Shown here: in pieces, positions 11,101 to 22,100 of the stretch
How positions within the stretch are numbered: position 1 is the first letter of the stretch
Layout: each line of letters starts with the position of its first letter
Assembly (NCBI GenBank): GCA_000708835.1
Contig: DF237084.1
Location: 64,590 to 128,589, forward strand
From: Klebsormidium nitens
Taxonomy: Eukaryota; Streptophyta; Klebsormidiophyceae; Klebsormidiales; Klebsormidiaceae
DNA: 64,000 bases
Direction of reading: 5' to 3'
Made by a program: the position numbers and the translations under genes
The notes under the pieces: generated by a model
Told to the model about the DNA's origin: nothing
Databases searched by the model: none
The model's input: the letters and a program-made list of their open reading frames with translations, nothing else

Positions 11101-14100
11101 CCATTCTGCATCCCCACTACCGCGTTTTGATGTCTAAAAGCGCTGACTGCCTGATAAAGAGGAGCCCTTACTAAAACATCCAGTCCTTCCCTCGACAGCC
11201 CAAGCTAACGTCACAACACTCTTCAGGAAGCGCTTGCTGACGTCACCCGCCTTCTCTTATCCTCAGGCGCGCGTACAGGGAGGTCCTGCTCCCCGCCTTC
11301 CTCGACCAGGTTTTGCCGCGACAAAACCTGTTGGTGAATGAGACACAGATTGACACACTGCTGGCCATGATCCCCGACGAAGGTGAGAAAAAGTCGCCTG
11401 CCTTCAGAAGTGTTTTAAAAAGTCACCTGCCTCCAGAAGCCTTTTTCTGTCCCCACGATATGTCTGCTCTTGTAGCCGTTCCGTTCCATAAGACGCAGAT
11501 CGATGCAGTGCTTGCCATGATCCTCGACGAAGGTGAGAAAGGTACCCCCTGCGATTGAATCCCCATCATGTCCCCATGTTGAGTCCGAGCTTGTATCCTT
11601 GCCGTTCTCACGAGATGCAGTTCGATACGCTGCTGATTCTCCAACGAAGGTGAGAGACGCGGGCTCTGCTTCTCATATTGCGTTGCGTTTCTGCTCCAAA
11701 CAAGTCGTCGTGTCCGTCTCCGTCTTAACTCTCCCTTCCCATCCATGCAACCGTCGAAATCTGCTTTCCGCCCCCGCCTTTGCTTCACCTGTAGTTTCTT
11801 TTTTTCCGGCCCAAAATAGCTCTCTTCAACAACACCGTATAAGTGTGTCCAACCTCTTAAAGTGGAGATCCGTAAAGGCCACGTGGCGCAACGGCGGGCG
11901 GGGCGCGGCCGCCCATGATGACGTCAGTCATCAAAGGTAATTTCGGACACCAAGCCTCAGATCATGCATTACCGAATCCGATACCAAAATCGAACCTTTG
12001 AGAATTAACCCCAACTTTCGTGCAGAGCTGGCGGAGGAGGTGAAGGCCAAGTGGCGCAACGGCGGGCGGCGCGCGTCCGCGCACGAGGATGAGAACCTCG
12101 CGCGGTGGAAGGATCTCGAGAAGATCGTCATCCGCGAGAAGAAGCGCAACGTGAGGCTTCTTGATGTTCTGTTTTAGGCCCCCGGAAATAGCTTGCGAGA
12201 TTACATATCGCAATCCTTTCCCCGTCTAGGTGACCCAAGTGTAAGTCGAACGGAAGGCCTCTTCAACGAGAGTTGTTGGCTTTCTTTTGGTAGTTTAGAA
12301 CGAAGAGAAAGGCAAGCAGCTTGGGTATATATGACTAACAATCCCCATCGAATCTTTTCATGGAAAAATGAGACCCTGGATTGAGCCCGTCAAAGAACAT
12401 CAGAATCACCTCTCAAAGTACCCAGCTTTCGAACTCGACGCGCTTCGCGCCAACGGAAGGCTCGGCACTTACGTTTGAGCCACTGCTTGAAGGAGGTGTG
12501 TTTGCTCTCTTGGACGTTTCAATCCGGATGAGCAAGTCTCGTGCTGTCATTTCAAGTGATTATGCGCAACTGGGCCAATGCTTGGAAGATACTGTGTTTG
12601 AAATGCGGGTTGCTTGAGCATTCATTTACGTGCGCAGCTTTTTCTTGCTGACGTGTCAAAGCGACCTTCTCGCTGCCACACCTAGCTTGGACTCGTTGGT
12701 CTTCGTTTTTCCCGTGAGATGCCTCTATACTTCACGGGGACCCCAGTTTTGCTGACGTTTCGTGACACTGTTTCGCAGATACGGTTGGGCCACTGCCTAG
12801 AAGAAATTGTTTTCGCGTACACGTACCCCCGCCTCGATCTGGAAGTCTCCAAGCACATGAACCATCTCCTCAAAGCGCCCTTCTGCGTCCACCCGAAAAC
12901 AGGTGCGTCGCACACTCAGCTTTCTCAAAACGTTTTGGAAGGTAGAGAAAGACCAGGATTGCTTTGCTTACCCTATTCCTTGACGGCTCAGGTATGAGCA
13001 TAAAATGAGGGTCGCAGAAGCCCCGCAGCACTGATGCTCAACATGTGACGTCGGCACGAGGGTCTCTATGCTGCCCCGTGTTGAGCACCGCCTGGCAACG
13101 TTCACTTCAACAACAGCATTTTCTCGACCGTCTCACAAGTCTTGCCCGAGCAGCAACCGTTAGAAATCCGCAAACAATCAGAAGACCAGAGCTCGCGCAC
13201 AAGGGCGCGAACGCGAATACAAAGGGTCAACTTGAAAACGCCAAAAGCTTTAACCCCCTTCGTGACGCAGGCAAGGTGTGTGTGCCCATCGACCCCGCCG
13301 ATTGCGACAACTTCGATCCGATGGGCGTCCCCACACTCGCTTCGGTAAGGGTTCCGTCACAGTCTGCCCGTTCTTTTCAAAAAGTGGTCGTACAGAACTT
13401 TGGACATCTGGCACACGACTTCTGAGCCGCGAGCTGAGCCGGCAAAGCCGCACGTAAAGAGCGCAGCAAAGTCATTGCGCGGAGACGCTTTGGTTTGATC
13501 AAGGCGCGATTGCTGGGCCCGGAGCGAGACTCGTCCAGCTTTCGGCGTGTCTCTCCTGCGCTCTGTCTCCATGACGTTCTTCTTGCGGAACCACTTCTCT
13601 TCGATTCCGTGCCCCTGCGTTCCAGATGTCCTTTTTTTCTGGCAAGTATGGCTCAGTGTCTCGCTTTTCGCACTTCGATCCTGCTTTTGGGCTGACTTCG
13701 CTGGCGCACCTGAGACATCAGACAGCCAGCGTAGGCTTTCCAGATGCTTCGCGGCTTTATGCTGATGGTATGCCTGTGGCGTTCCCTGACATCGGTCGCT
13801 TGGGCACCTCCTTAAAACAGGGCGTGTTACCTTCTTCCTCTCAATCGTAGCACCCATTTTCACCCCCTAAAGACAGTGCGTATTGCCTCGTTCTCCCCAA
13901 TAAAAGCGCGTCTCTGAACCCCCACAAAATAGTGCGGAGTGCCTGACTCTCCTCACCCCCAATAAAGCGCATCCCGCCCCTAAACAAACAGTGCCTTCCC
14001 CCAAACGAAGCGCGCATCTAAGCCCCGTAAAGCAGCACGTATTGCCTCCTGCCCCCGAGTAGAAGCGCGCACCTCACTCTCTTAGAAACGGTGCGCGTTG

Positions 14101-14894
14101 CCTCCCTCCCCCTCTGGTAGCACGTCTCTCATCCCCCTGAAAGAGTGCGCATTGCTATCCGCCCCCTTCCAAGAAGCTCGCATTTTACCACCCTCTGAGA
14201 CAAAACGCGATTCAACCCCCTCCAATAAGTGCGCGTGTCACCCCCTGCAGCTGCTGAATGAGGTGCAGCGGTTCCGCGGCGACCTGAGGGAGCCGGCGGA
14301 AGAGGCCGCCGAGGCGGCACTGCCCACTGGTGAGAGGTGTTGCATTAGTCGCCCGTAGGAGTCATGGTTCAATATTTCAGCATTTCCGCTTTACGGCTTT
14401 TGGAGCTGTCCATCCATTGCAAAGGGACGACGGCAGGCGAAGGGTGCTGAGCCTCCGTGTTTCGAGACAACGGATTAGGTATTCTGCGGGGAAATTTGTG
14501 CTCCGCAAGTCATTGCGGGCATTGTAGGTGCGACTGTTGAACCAGTTCCAGGGTCATCTCGCAACTGGATTGGTTCCTCTTTGGTGATTGAATACGGTAT
14601 TTTCCAAAGCAAATCTGTCCACAACTGAAGCGCCATTCGGGCTCCACTCTCACCTTCCCTATGTTGCGTTCGGATCGTCGGGTGTTCAGAGGTGATGTGC
14701 CTCTACCTAGAGCGTTCCATTTTTTGACTATCAAAGCTAATTCTGACACTCTGCCACCTATGCCAGACCTGGACAAGACGAGCCTCAAGGAGGCGGTGCA
14801 GCTCTTCCGAACGACCTTCTTGGACGACCTGGAGGCGGACTGCAAGGTGAGCGCTCCCGACCGTACGTTGGCTTTCCGCACCCAACAGCTTTAA
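8159..14894 (+). CDS. PRIM1: DNA primase small (catalytic) subunit, twelve exons
   Basis: Catalytic subunit of the primase-polymerase alpha complex; makes RNA primers in the nucleus. Exons: 8159-8476, 8750-8812, 9148-9259, 9717-9801, 10154-10205, 10699-10763, 11267-11382, 12026-12150, 12779-12902, 13271-13344, 14251-14329, 14767-14894; 446 aa with every phase consistent (human PRIM1 is 420 aa). Motifs in order: YYRRLFP-like [25 protein letters not shown], the catalytic [12 protein letters not shown] split by the exon 2/3 junction, zinc-binding CC-x5-C-x2-C ([13 protein letters not shown]), [15 protein letters not shown], and [19 protein letters not shown]. The start at 8159 is the first Met before the conserved region; an upstream exon is possible because the frame is open back to an AG at 8078. 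The last exon reads through a GTGAG to a TAA. Several introns carry ghost copies of exon ends. Confidence 0.95.
9205..9550 (+). repeat. PRIM1 exon 3 end with two degenerate downstream copies
   Basis: The exon end (donor GT at 9260) is echoed at about 9372-9403, where the last 11 exon bases and the donor are identical (CCTCAGAG then GTGGG), 142 bp downstream. A second echo at about 9498-9550 matches the part coding [15 protein letters not shown] as [15 protein letters not shown] followed by a stop. Matching is by eye and the second copy is diverged. Confidence 0.6.
11330..11650 (+). repeat. PRIM1 exon 7 end and donor, three tandem copies
   Basis: The exon end coding [13 protein letters not shown] with donor GGTGAG (GT at 11383) recurs with donors at 11533 and 11650, spacing 150 and 117 bp. 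Copy 2 reads [14 protein letters not shown], copy 3 is shorter and frame-broken. All three keep the sequence GACGAAGGTGAG or ACGAAGGTGAG around the splice site. Confidence 0.8.
11868..12110 (+). repeat. PRIM1 exon 8 with an upstream ghost copy
   Basis: Bases 11868-11920 closely match the start of exon 8: both contain GTGGCGCAACGGCGGGCGG, at 11883 and 12051, so the offset is 168 bp. The copy lacks a usable AG acceptor and is interrupted by a TGACGTCA octamer at 11919. Here the copy precedes the exon instead of following it. Confidence 0.8.
12473..12830 (+). repeat. PRIM1 exon 9 start with two degenerate upstream copies
   Basis: The exon start coding [11 protein letters not shown] (from 12779) is echoed at about 12566-12605 ([11 protein letters not shown]) and at about 12473-12510 ([11 protein letters not shown]). 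Offsets are about 215 and 95 bp. Acceptors in the copies are degraded. Similarity is clear for the first echo and weaker for the second. Confidence 0.6.
13857..14250. repeat. C-rich minisatellite filling a PRIM1 intron up to the acceptor
   Basis: Six to seven imperfect units of about 60 bp share the pattern GTGCGTATTGCCT, then CCCCCAATAAAAGCGCG, then CACCCCCTAAA. The array runs directly into the splice acceptor (CACCCCCTGCAG) of exon 11, so its C-rich units supply the polypyrimidine tract. Confidence 0.8.
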
Positions 14895-17400
14895 TTGGTC
14901 AGAATGGATTGCGGATTGCCGGACTCCAAAGCCGCTGGGCTGCCGAGCAATGATCCGCTCAAGAAAAAGTATATCGTGCAGTAGTGTCTTCGAAGGAGAT
15001 TATATTGAGAAGGTTAGAACTTGAAGAAGGCTGAGATAGGGGAAAGCGGCGTCGCACTGGGTTTGTAGAGAGTTCTTGCGTCTGAGAGGGATGCCTTTTG
15101 AGTGCGGTGACCAGATTCTCTTTGTGAAATCGAGCACGCTCTATACTGTCCGGAACAGCATGAAAGTACCCTGGGTTGCGTACCGCGTTGAAAAATCTAC
15201 AAGTTGCTGTGAGCAACTCCAAAACGGCTTGAAATTCGACTGATGATCGCGATCGCCGGAGTTTCTTAGCAAACTCGACGTATCTCCCGATTGGTAGAGG
15301 AGGTAGAAGACTTGAGGTTGTATAGACGGAGGCTTGAGGGAGTGCCACAGGAAAAGGGCAGAACCGTTATTTTCAAAGTTTGACAAAAGCCGTCTCACGA
15401 GGCCTCTCCGCACTATCATCGATTGTGACAAACAGGCTTCCAAAGGCTGCTCACCACCTGTTAAAATCCTCGGTGGAAAAAGCAACAGACCGATCTGAGA
15501 TCGATCGACAAGGCTGACAAGGATGACAACAGGACCTCAGCCTTTCTTTGCGGCCTGTGTGCAGTCTGACATTGAGCGAGCCTACCGTGCCAAGAAAGAC
15601 GAGCTTGCATCACGACCAACAACGGGGTGGTGAAAAATAAGGAGTTGATCGGCTCTTTGGCCGTTACATGCTTCAGGCACAGAGCTACTGGCCGTCACTG
15701 CTTCAGGCACGGTGCTCGGATGTCCATACACTTTCCACATACGAGTTGGCAGATCTCAGTACTTTTGTGTCTACGATAAGCGAAGTGGAACAAAGGAGCA
15801 CCAGGTTTAAGCATTGCTCGTAAGATCAGAGTCTTCTTCCAGTTGAGTAGGCTTCCTTTAATTAATTACGAAGCTGGGTAGCAGGGCCAAAGTGAGCAGA
15901 GTTGCCTCATTAAGCAGTCGTATCTGTGATTCTAGGAGCTTCGACTGTGTGCATGTTACATGAGCGCACCCTTTGACATTCACCGTAATCAAGCCCTCAA
16001 TTCATCAAGGCGAGCGTCAATGACAAGACTGTACATATCCTGCATTCATCGGGCGCATCAGCTGCACATCTTCCCCGAATCCAAGCGGAGTAGGACTGCG
16101 TAAGTGGTCTTCGGGAGTATGCGATAAAAATACGCTCTGCGATTGTGCATGCTCCGAGTGGAAGCACCAGCGTCGAATCATGAACGTGAAACTTTTGCAG
16201 CTCAAGCTCAACATTGTCTACTAGGTTGAGATATCTAGTGACCGTTTTCATGTGACGCCAGAGCTCAGACGTTGATCGGATCATGGTGCATTTTAAGGCG
16301 CTTGCATTTGCACCGCCTCATACGTACTCAAAGGTATGCGAAGCACTACACGAGCGGTGCTAATATACATATATCTGATGTTGCATACAAGAAAACGCTG
16401 ATACTTGTACATCTACCCATTTTCCACTAAGCCGGAGTGATCGCCGGCTATTGAGCAGCTCGATCATGGCTAGAGATTGGCCTCCATACTCGGATGGATC
16501 CTTCTGCCTCCTTCTGTAAGGCATGCTCCGACTAGAGTTGTCTAACATAGTGGTTAGTGGGGTTCCCCCTAAAAATACACCTGGATTTGAAAGGATAAAT
16601 CGATTAGCATGAGAGCCTTAACGAAGTTTTCAGCACCCGCCTCCCGCGGTCCACTTCTGATACCAGGCCGTGTTTTGTGCACAGTTGCATATCAATCGAA
16701 ACGATACTGCCACATCATAGAAGAACCGATCCTGGATAAGGAAAAAGGAATTTTGCTGCTCCGAACTAGAAGATGAATTTCTAGATTCTGGCAGGTGCAA
16801 GTAGACCGGTCTCGAATATATGCATCAGATTCTCTTTGGCAACAACCAGATTTGATTGCTTCAGTGCTCAACTGCCCAACATGTATGGGCTACAACGGTC
16901 AAATAAATCTTACGAACGGTCAGAATGAAGACTTAGCTCTTCGCCCACGGCAGCACCCCAGAGTCTCAAATTCTGATGCAGCAAAGCCGCCAGTAATCAC
17001 GGTCGTAAATGCAACCCCTCAGCCTTCCCCAGCTGAGATTTATGAGGAGTGAGTCCGCCAGCAAATGCGTTCTCATGATGGAGATTTCTTTTGCTGCTTG
17101 GATTTTGACCTCCACTAACCCTGGCTCGGAACTTGTTATGCCACAATAAAGCGGTCAACTGTAGTGAAGCAACGGGAGGATATGGACTTGAATCAAGAGT
17201 AGAATTCCGCAGCTACTCAAGGTTCAAAGTCTGCGGCCGTGTTTACCTCCATGTTTGAGGGCCGTCTTGTTAACACGTTTCTGATTCAGCTGTTGGGGCA
17301 GCTTCCTGTTGAAGGTTGCTGCTTTGCAGGCGCCTAGATTTGGTTGCAGCAGACTGGCTTTTTATGGCGCGGCTGAGTTTGCAAGCTCTACACCAAGATG
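14895..17400. other. Intergenic, 2.5 kb, no gene recognised
   Basis: This lies between the convergent ends of PRIM1 and the first CxxC-repeat copy. Open frames here (for example 15141-15485 minus and 16795-17052 plus) have no recognisable domain or repeat. No RNA gene, MITE-like inverted repeat or exon pattern was found. Confidence 0.4.
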
Positions 17401-17900
17401 TTAGCCCATCGATGCTGTGAGTGCGCCTGTAGAAATGTTGAGCCGGCTTGACCTGGCCACATGAGTTGCATTTCTTGCCTGATAATTACGCTGGCATGTT
17501 TTGCAGATTGTATGAAGCGAAGCTTTCTTCCTGTAAAACTCGCTTGCTGCTTTCATTTCGCTGCACACGCGACACCGTCGTGGTACTTCCTCCAGCACCT
17601 TGTGACCCAATCGCTTCCAGCCATCGCTGTTACAGCTCCTGCACAAATTCCTTGGTGCGCGCACTCCTTGAGAAGTCGCGCGCTTCCTTGAAAACACCGC
17701 AACACCTGCAGGTTATGCCCCTATCCCAGGCCATGTCTACGTCCCAACCTAGATGATGCAGCTCTCTTTTTGCACGCTTTGCAAAGAAAACCGCCCTGCA
17801 TGCTCGGCACGTGTCTGTCCGCCCATCTCGAGTACATATCGTCTTCTCAAAGTCTACCAAAGCTTTGCACGCTGACACTCCAAACACTTCTTCAAAACAC
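17401..17900 (-). pseudogene. CxxC-repeat (zinc-knuckle-like) protein, frameshifted copy
   Basis: Copy 1 of a family with three members in this window. Three modules with paired CxxC motifs are recognisable, but they sit in different frames. One shift lies between KKCLECQRAK and the VDFEKT segment near 17850, another near 17650 between the second module's two halves (CRCCGVFKEARDF, then CRSCNSDGW). The third module reads CRVCSEMKAASEFYRKK and ends CKTC, three residues shorter than the usual 22-residue spacer. A fourth module is absent; the frame stops soon after. No intron explains the shifts. The relation to copies 2 and 3 is clear from DGRTDTCRAC and LHHLGW-x5-AWDRG, which all three share in variant form. 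Confidence 0.75.
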
Positions 17901-19151
17901 GACCCTCCGCTTCATCAAATGAGATTCGTGGAAGATTCATGTTCCAGATCTTTCGCATTTCCATTTGAAGAACCTGGCTGCCTTTCCCCCTCCAGCAGAA
18001 CCGCCCTGGCACTTGTTAATCCAAGCCTCACAGGCCAGCGGTGCCTCAAGCAAACCTGTCCTGCCAGCGCTCGAAGGCTTAGCACTGGTTGTAACCCAAT
18101 AAAAGTGCATCAAATCCAGAGCAGACCCGGCCAGAGACGTCCCCTCCCCTGCTCTGTGATTGTGCAGCTTGACTGCACTAGGACGCCATGCTTGTGCAAT
18201 TTTTCTGTGCCATCCCCAAAGTTGATGTGACAGGCGCGCGGGCCAGGACTCAATGCTACAGGCGCTGCCATAATTGTGAATCACAATGGACCGGAAAGCT
18301 GCGACACGTTGGTCAATTCAGTTGCGCGCTGTAGCAGCTTGAAGCAAGGCAAGAAGAGAGGTTCCATACGCTCCTGTAAGCAAGCGCCCCTGGCCCTTTG
18401 CCTTGAATGTTGCCATTGAAGTTTGAAACATGCAGAAAGGGGATGCAGCCTTACCTAAGCTTGAATTCAGAATTCTGCCGCGACCGTGACTGGACTCGGA
18501 CTCTAGTCTGGAGTCCGTTGGTTTTGCCGGTTTTCTGCGAAGCCAGGCAGGGTGATCCCTCAGCACATGGCCGTAATCATTGGATGGTGCCATTCATGAT
18601 GGCTCGGAGTCCATGGCTCAGGCGGCCGGGCTGGCAAACAGGAGGTGCCAGGAAGGAAGGAGGCTGCATTGAGCCATGGATTCAACACAGGCTGCAGGGC
18701 CCAGGCACACGTCCTGGCATACTCATGCAGCGACAAGGCGGCCAGAGCATCAGAAAAGGTCGAGCTGGGCGCCATTATGCAGACAGAATGAACGTTGATG
18801 TCAAATTTTGCGTTGGTGGTGCCAGCTACTCATGCAAATGCAGGTTATCTGGTCGCGTATACCTAACGTTTTAGTTTCCACCCTCTTTCCGCAAAACTCA
18901 ACCTTCGATTTCCTGCTTCAAGTTGATCAACAACTCTCTTCAAGGATTAGGTGCATTGTTCCTGAGGTGATTTCTTGCATTAGGCTTTCGATCTTCTCCA
19001 AGAGCAGCAGCAGGTCCAAAGATAAGACTCCTGCAGCAGCCTCATCTGCAGCTGAACACGCCTCTCGGAGCATCCACGGCCTAGTTACTAGTCACCCACA
19101 GCAAAGTGCTCGACTGCATCAGTAATCAAGACTGTCGTTTTCTGCACCAAA
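17901..19151. other. Intergenic between CxxC copy 1 and the SDR gene
   Basis: Minus-strand frames at about 17940-18590 are probably the decayed N-terminal region of CxxC copy 1; LLTG followed by LLALLQAA resembles the N-terminal part of copy 2. The right part is the expected SDR promoter and 5' UTR. Nothing else was recognised. Confidence 0.35.
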
Positions 19152-22100
19152 ATGGCTGAACCCGCATTGAGGCCCCTTCCTGACTACAGCAACTTGCTGT
19201 CTGTAAAAGACAATGTGATCCTGGTGACTGGAGCGTCTTCCGGCCTGGGGGCTTCATTCTCAAGATTCCTTGCCAATCAGGGAGCCAAAGTTGTGTTGGC
19301 AGCCAGGAGACTGGACAAGCTGGAAGCACTTGTGGCGGTGAGGTCCAAGACCGCTGTTTCTTGAGCATCTTTAGCTTTTCTTGACTCCTCACTTCTTTCG
19401 TCTCTGACACCTGACAAGTGCTCAGAAGATCTATCTCTTACTCGCTAAGTTTCCCAAAGTCGAACCTTGGCATTCATTTTGCATTTTTGCATCAATGCAC
19501 GAGGCTCCCTGTGAGAAAAGCGCCACAGGAGGTCTGCAAATTGAATGCTGAATTTGGTCTGTTTCTGCTCGGAAGGTTTTGGGTGCCGCTTCAAGTGTGA
19601 AAGCTAAAGCTGCCAATTCACAATCTGGTCTTTGACATGATAGCAATGTCGGGCGTAATAGTGGTTAGGCATCAAAGAAGTGAAGGGATTGCCATGTCAT
19701 CAGAAGTTGCGAGTTAACTCTGAAGCGCGCAGGCCGGGCTTGCACGTTGATTGAGAATTGAGAATAACTCCATGAATATCCGAAGCAACGGGGTAGCTAT
19801 GGGGTATGCAAGTCTGTCCCTTCAAGCCTTGACAGGATCCTTGCAGAAGGATATACAAGCCGGTGTCCAAAAGTGCTGAGGGTTGTGAGCTGGTTGCTCT
19901 AATTTTTAACTTGGGTGTCTGTCATAGGCCTCACTGCTCAATAATGTGCATCTGGCTACTTAAGCTCATGCGCCATAGCGCCAAGAGTACATTTTAAAAT
20001 CAAAGCCAGAGGTCTATCTCTTCTTGGATATTGGTGCGGACTTAACGTACATGTACTAGAACAGTCCTTGTTTCGAGAGAGCTGGACACATAATTCCACG
20101 ACACACTTTCAACAACCGTTTCAATCATTGGCCTATGTCGTTTGATCCTCAGTCTCAGAGGCCATTGGCTTTGCCTCGTGCACATATCATGTTCATGAGC
20201 TGACATGACTGCACAGGTTACTAAATTGTGAACAGGTTTATCCTGACGCCATTCTTGAGCATGGACAAACGTATCACCTTGCAACACAAGTTCTAAATAA
20301 GCGGTATCAATGAAGTGCTTTCTCTATAAACTCCCGCAGGATATCAAGGCAGCCGGTGGAGAAGCTGCGGCAGTGCAACTAGACGTGGGTGCCGGTCAGG
20401 AGAAGGTCGTGGCGGGCGTTGATGAAGCAATCGCTGCGTTTGGTCATATCGATGTGTTGGTAAGACCTCGCTTGGATAAATAAACAGCCAAATCACTGCA
20501 CGTGACCAGCGTATCTAAGAGCTGTTTCCTTGCTTAGGTGCATTCTGCCAGGCCCTTGTTGCTCGGAACTCTATGGGATCTACGATTCTGGCTTTGCATA
20601 CTGCGGCTGACGCGGGAGCATCATGAGCCTCTCTTCTCCTTAATATGAACAACAAGGACCGCAAGATGTAGGTCCGGACAAAAATGCTCACGCGTTTGTC
20701 AACCCAGCAGCTTTCTGGGGCTTTTTAGGATTCATGAAAAACGAACGAGGTTTTTCGCATTCGACGGAGGGGCTGTTTGGAAGGGTGCCATTTCTCACCA
20801 GAAGCATAATGAAAACGGAACTCGCCTGTAGGTGCTTTGTTCAACATTTCTCCAATTGTGGGGCCTGCCAGATCTGGGCTTCTGAGTCGCCTCTCCTCTG
20901 AACCTCTTGTTTTGACTCTCTCCCTCACGGCACGCTTCTTTGTATCCTCTTTTTCGATTAGATTCTCGATCTCGAAAATTGGTCTCAATAACACATTTGT
21001 TCATATCTGCAGCGCAACCGTAATCTGCAACAATCTTCTCCTGTCTTCAAAGATTTGTTGGGTGCGACTCGAACTCTTCGTCATTGAATTAATACTCTTC
21101 TTTCAGCTGCCCTTCTCATTCTCCGTGTCCAGTAAAGCTGATTGCCACCGTACAGGTAAACAACGCGGGTATTTATGAGGGCGGAGCTTTCCCCAACGAC
21201 ACGCAGGCCACGTTCGACCGCTCCTTCGGTGTCAACGTTGGGGGACTTTTGTTCACGGCTCAAGCCGTGGCGAAGCACATGATTAGCAAAGGAATCAAGG
21301 GCCGAATCATCAACAACTCGTCGAACATGGCGTTTGAGGGTTTGGTCATGAAGGGGTCGGAGATCTACTCGGCGACAAAAGCGGCGGTCGTTCAGATGAC
21401 CAGGCAAGCTGCTCATATTTTAACTAATGTGATCTCAATTTCAGGAAGTCAGATCTTCTTAGAGACTGGGCTCTTTTACTGGAGGATGGGGCCTGCTGTT
21501 AACGTATCCACTCTCTACTGGGAGCAAAGAACCACTGATATTGGGGCTGTTGCCTCCTGCTTCGCTCTACGCTTTCAAAAAGTGTGGCTCTTCGCTCCAA
21601 TCGCCTTCGGGGAGCGAAGAACCACTCACTGAAAGCACTTGCTGATTTCCGGCGGCCCTTTGAAATCATCCGTCAGCTGCTGTTCCGTTTACGAAACCTT
21701 CTGCAGATTGCCTCACCTTTCAGGCGCAGTTTGGCAGTCTAAAGAAGAGCATTGGCCAGCGTCCGAGTAACGACGTGAGGCCGGATCGTTGGGATCGTTA
21801 CTCAGTCCAGTCGTCAAGGTGGTCGTATGGATTCAAGTATTCAAGTATGGATTCAAAGAGTGCTCCTGTTTTTGTTTCCGCATCCTGGCTGACTTAAACT
21901 ATTCAGGAACTGGAAGCAATATTCTTGCAACAGATTGACCAGCTGACTGATCAGCAGGTCTGTCCTCGGTACGCTCATGGCTATACAGTCTGAGTACTGC
22001 TTTGGGCATTCGAGTAATCAGCTCCTACTTCCTGACTCTGCTTGTACTGCAAATCAATTTCAAACCGTTCATTCAGTCGTGCTGAAGACTACGGGTAAGC

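Noticed and set aside
16795-17052. 85-codon plus-strand open frame between PRIM1 and CxxC copy 1
   Set aside because: No recognisable domain, not flanked by usable exons, starts after a non-specific AT-rich stretch.
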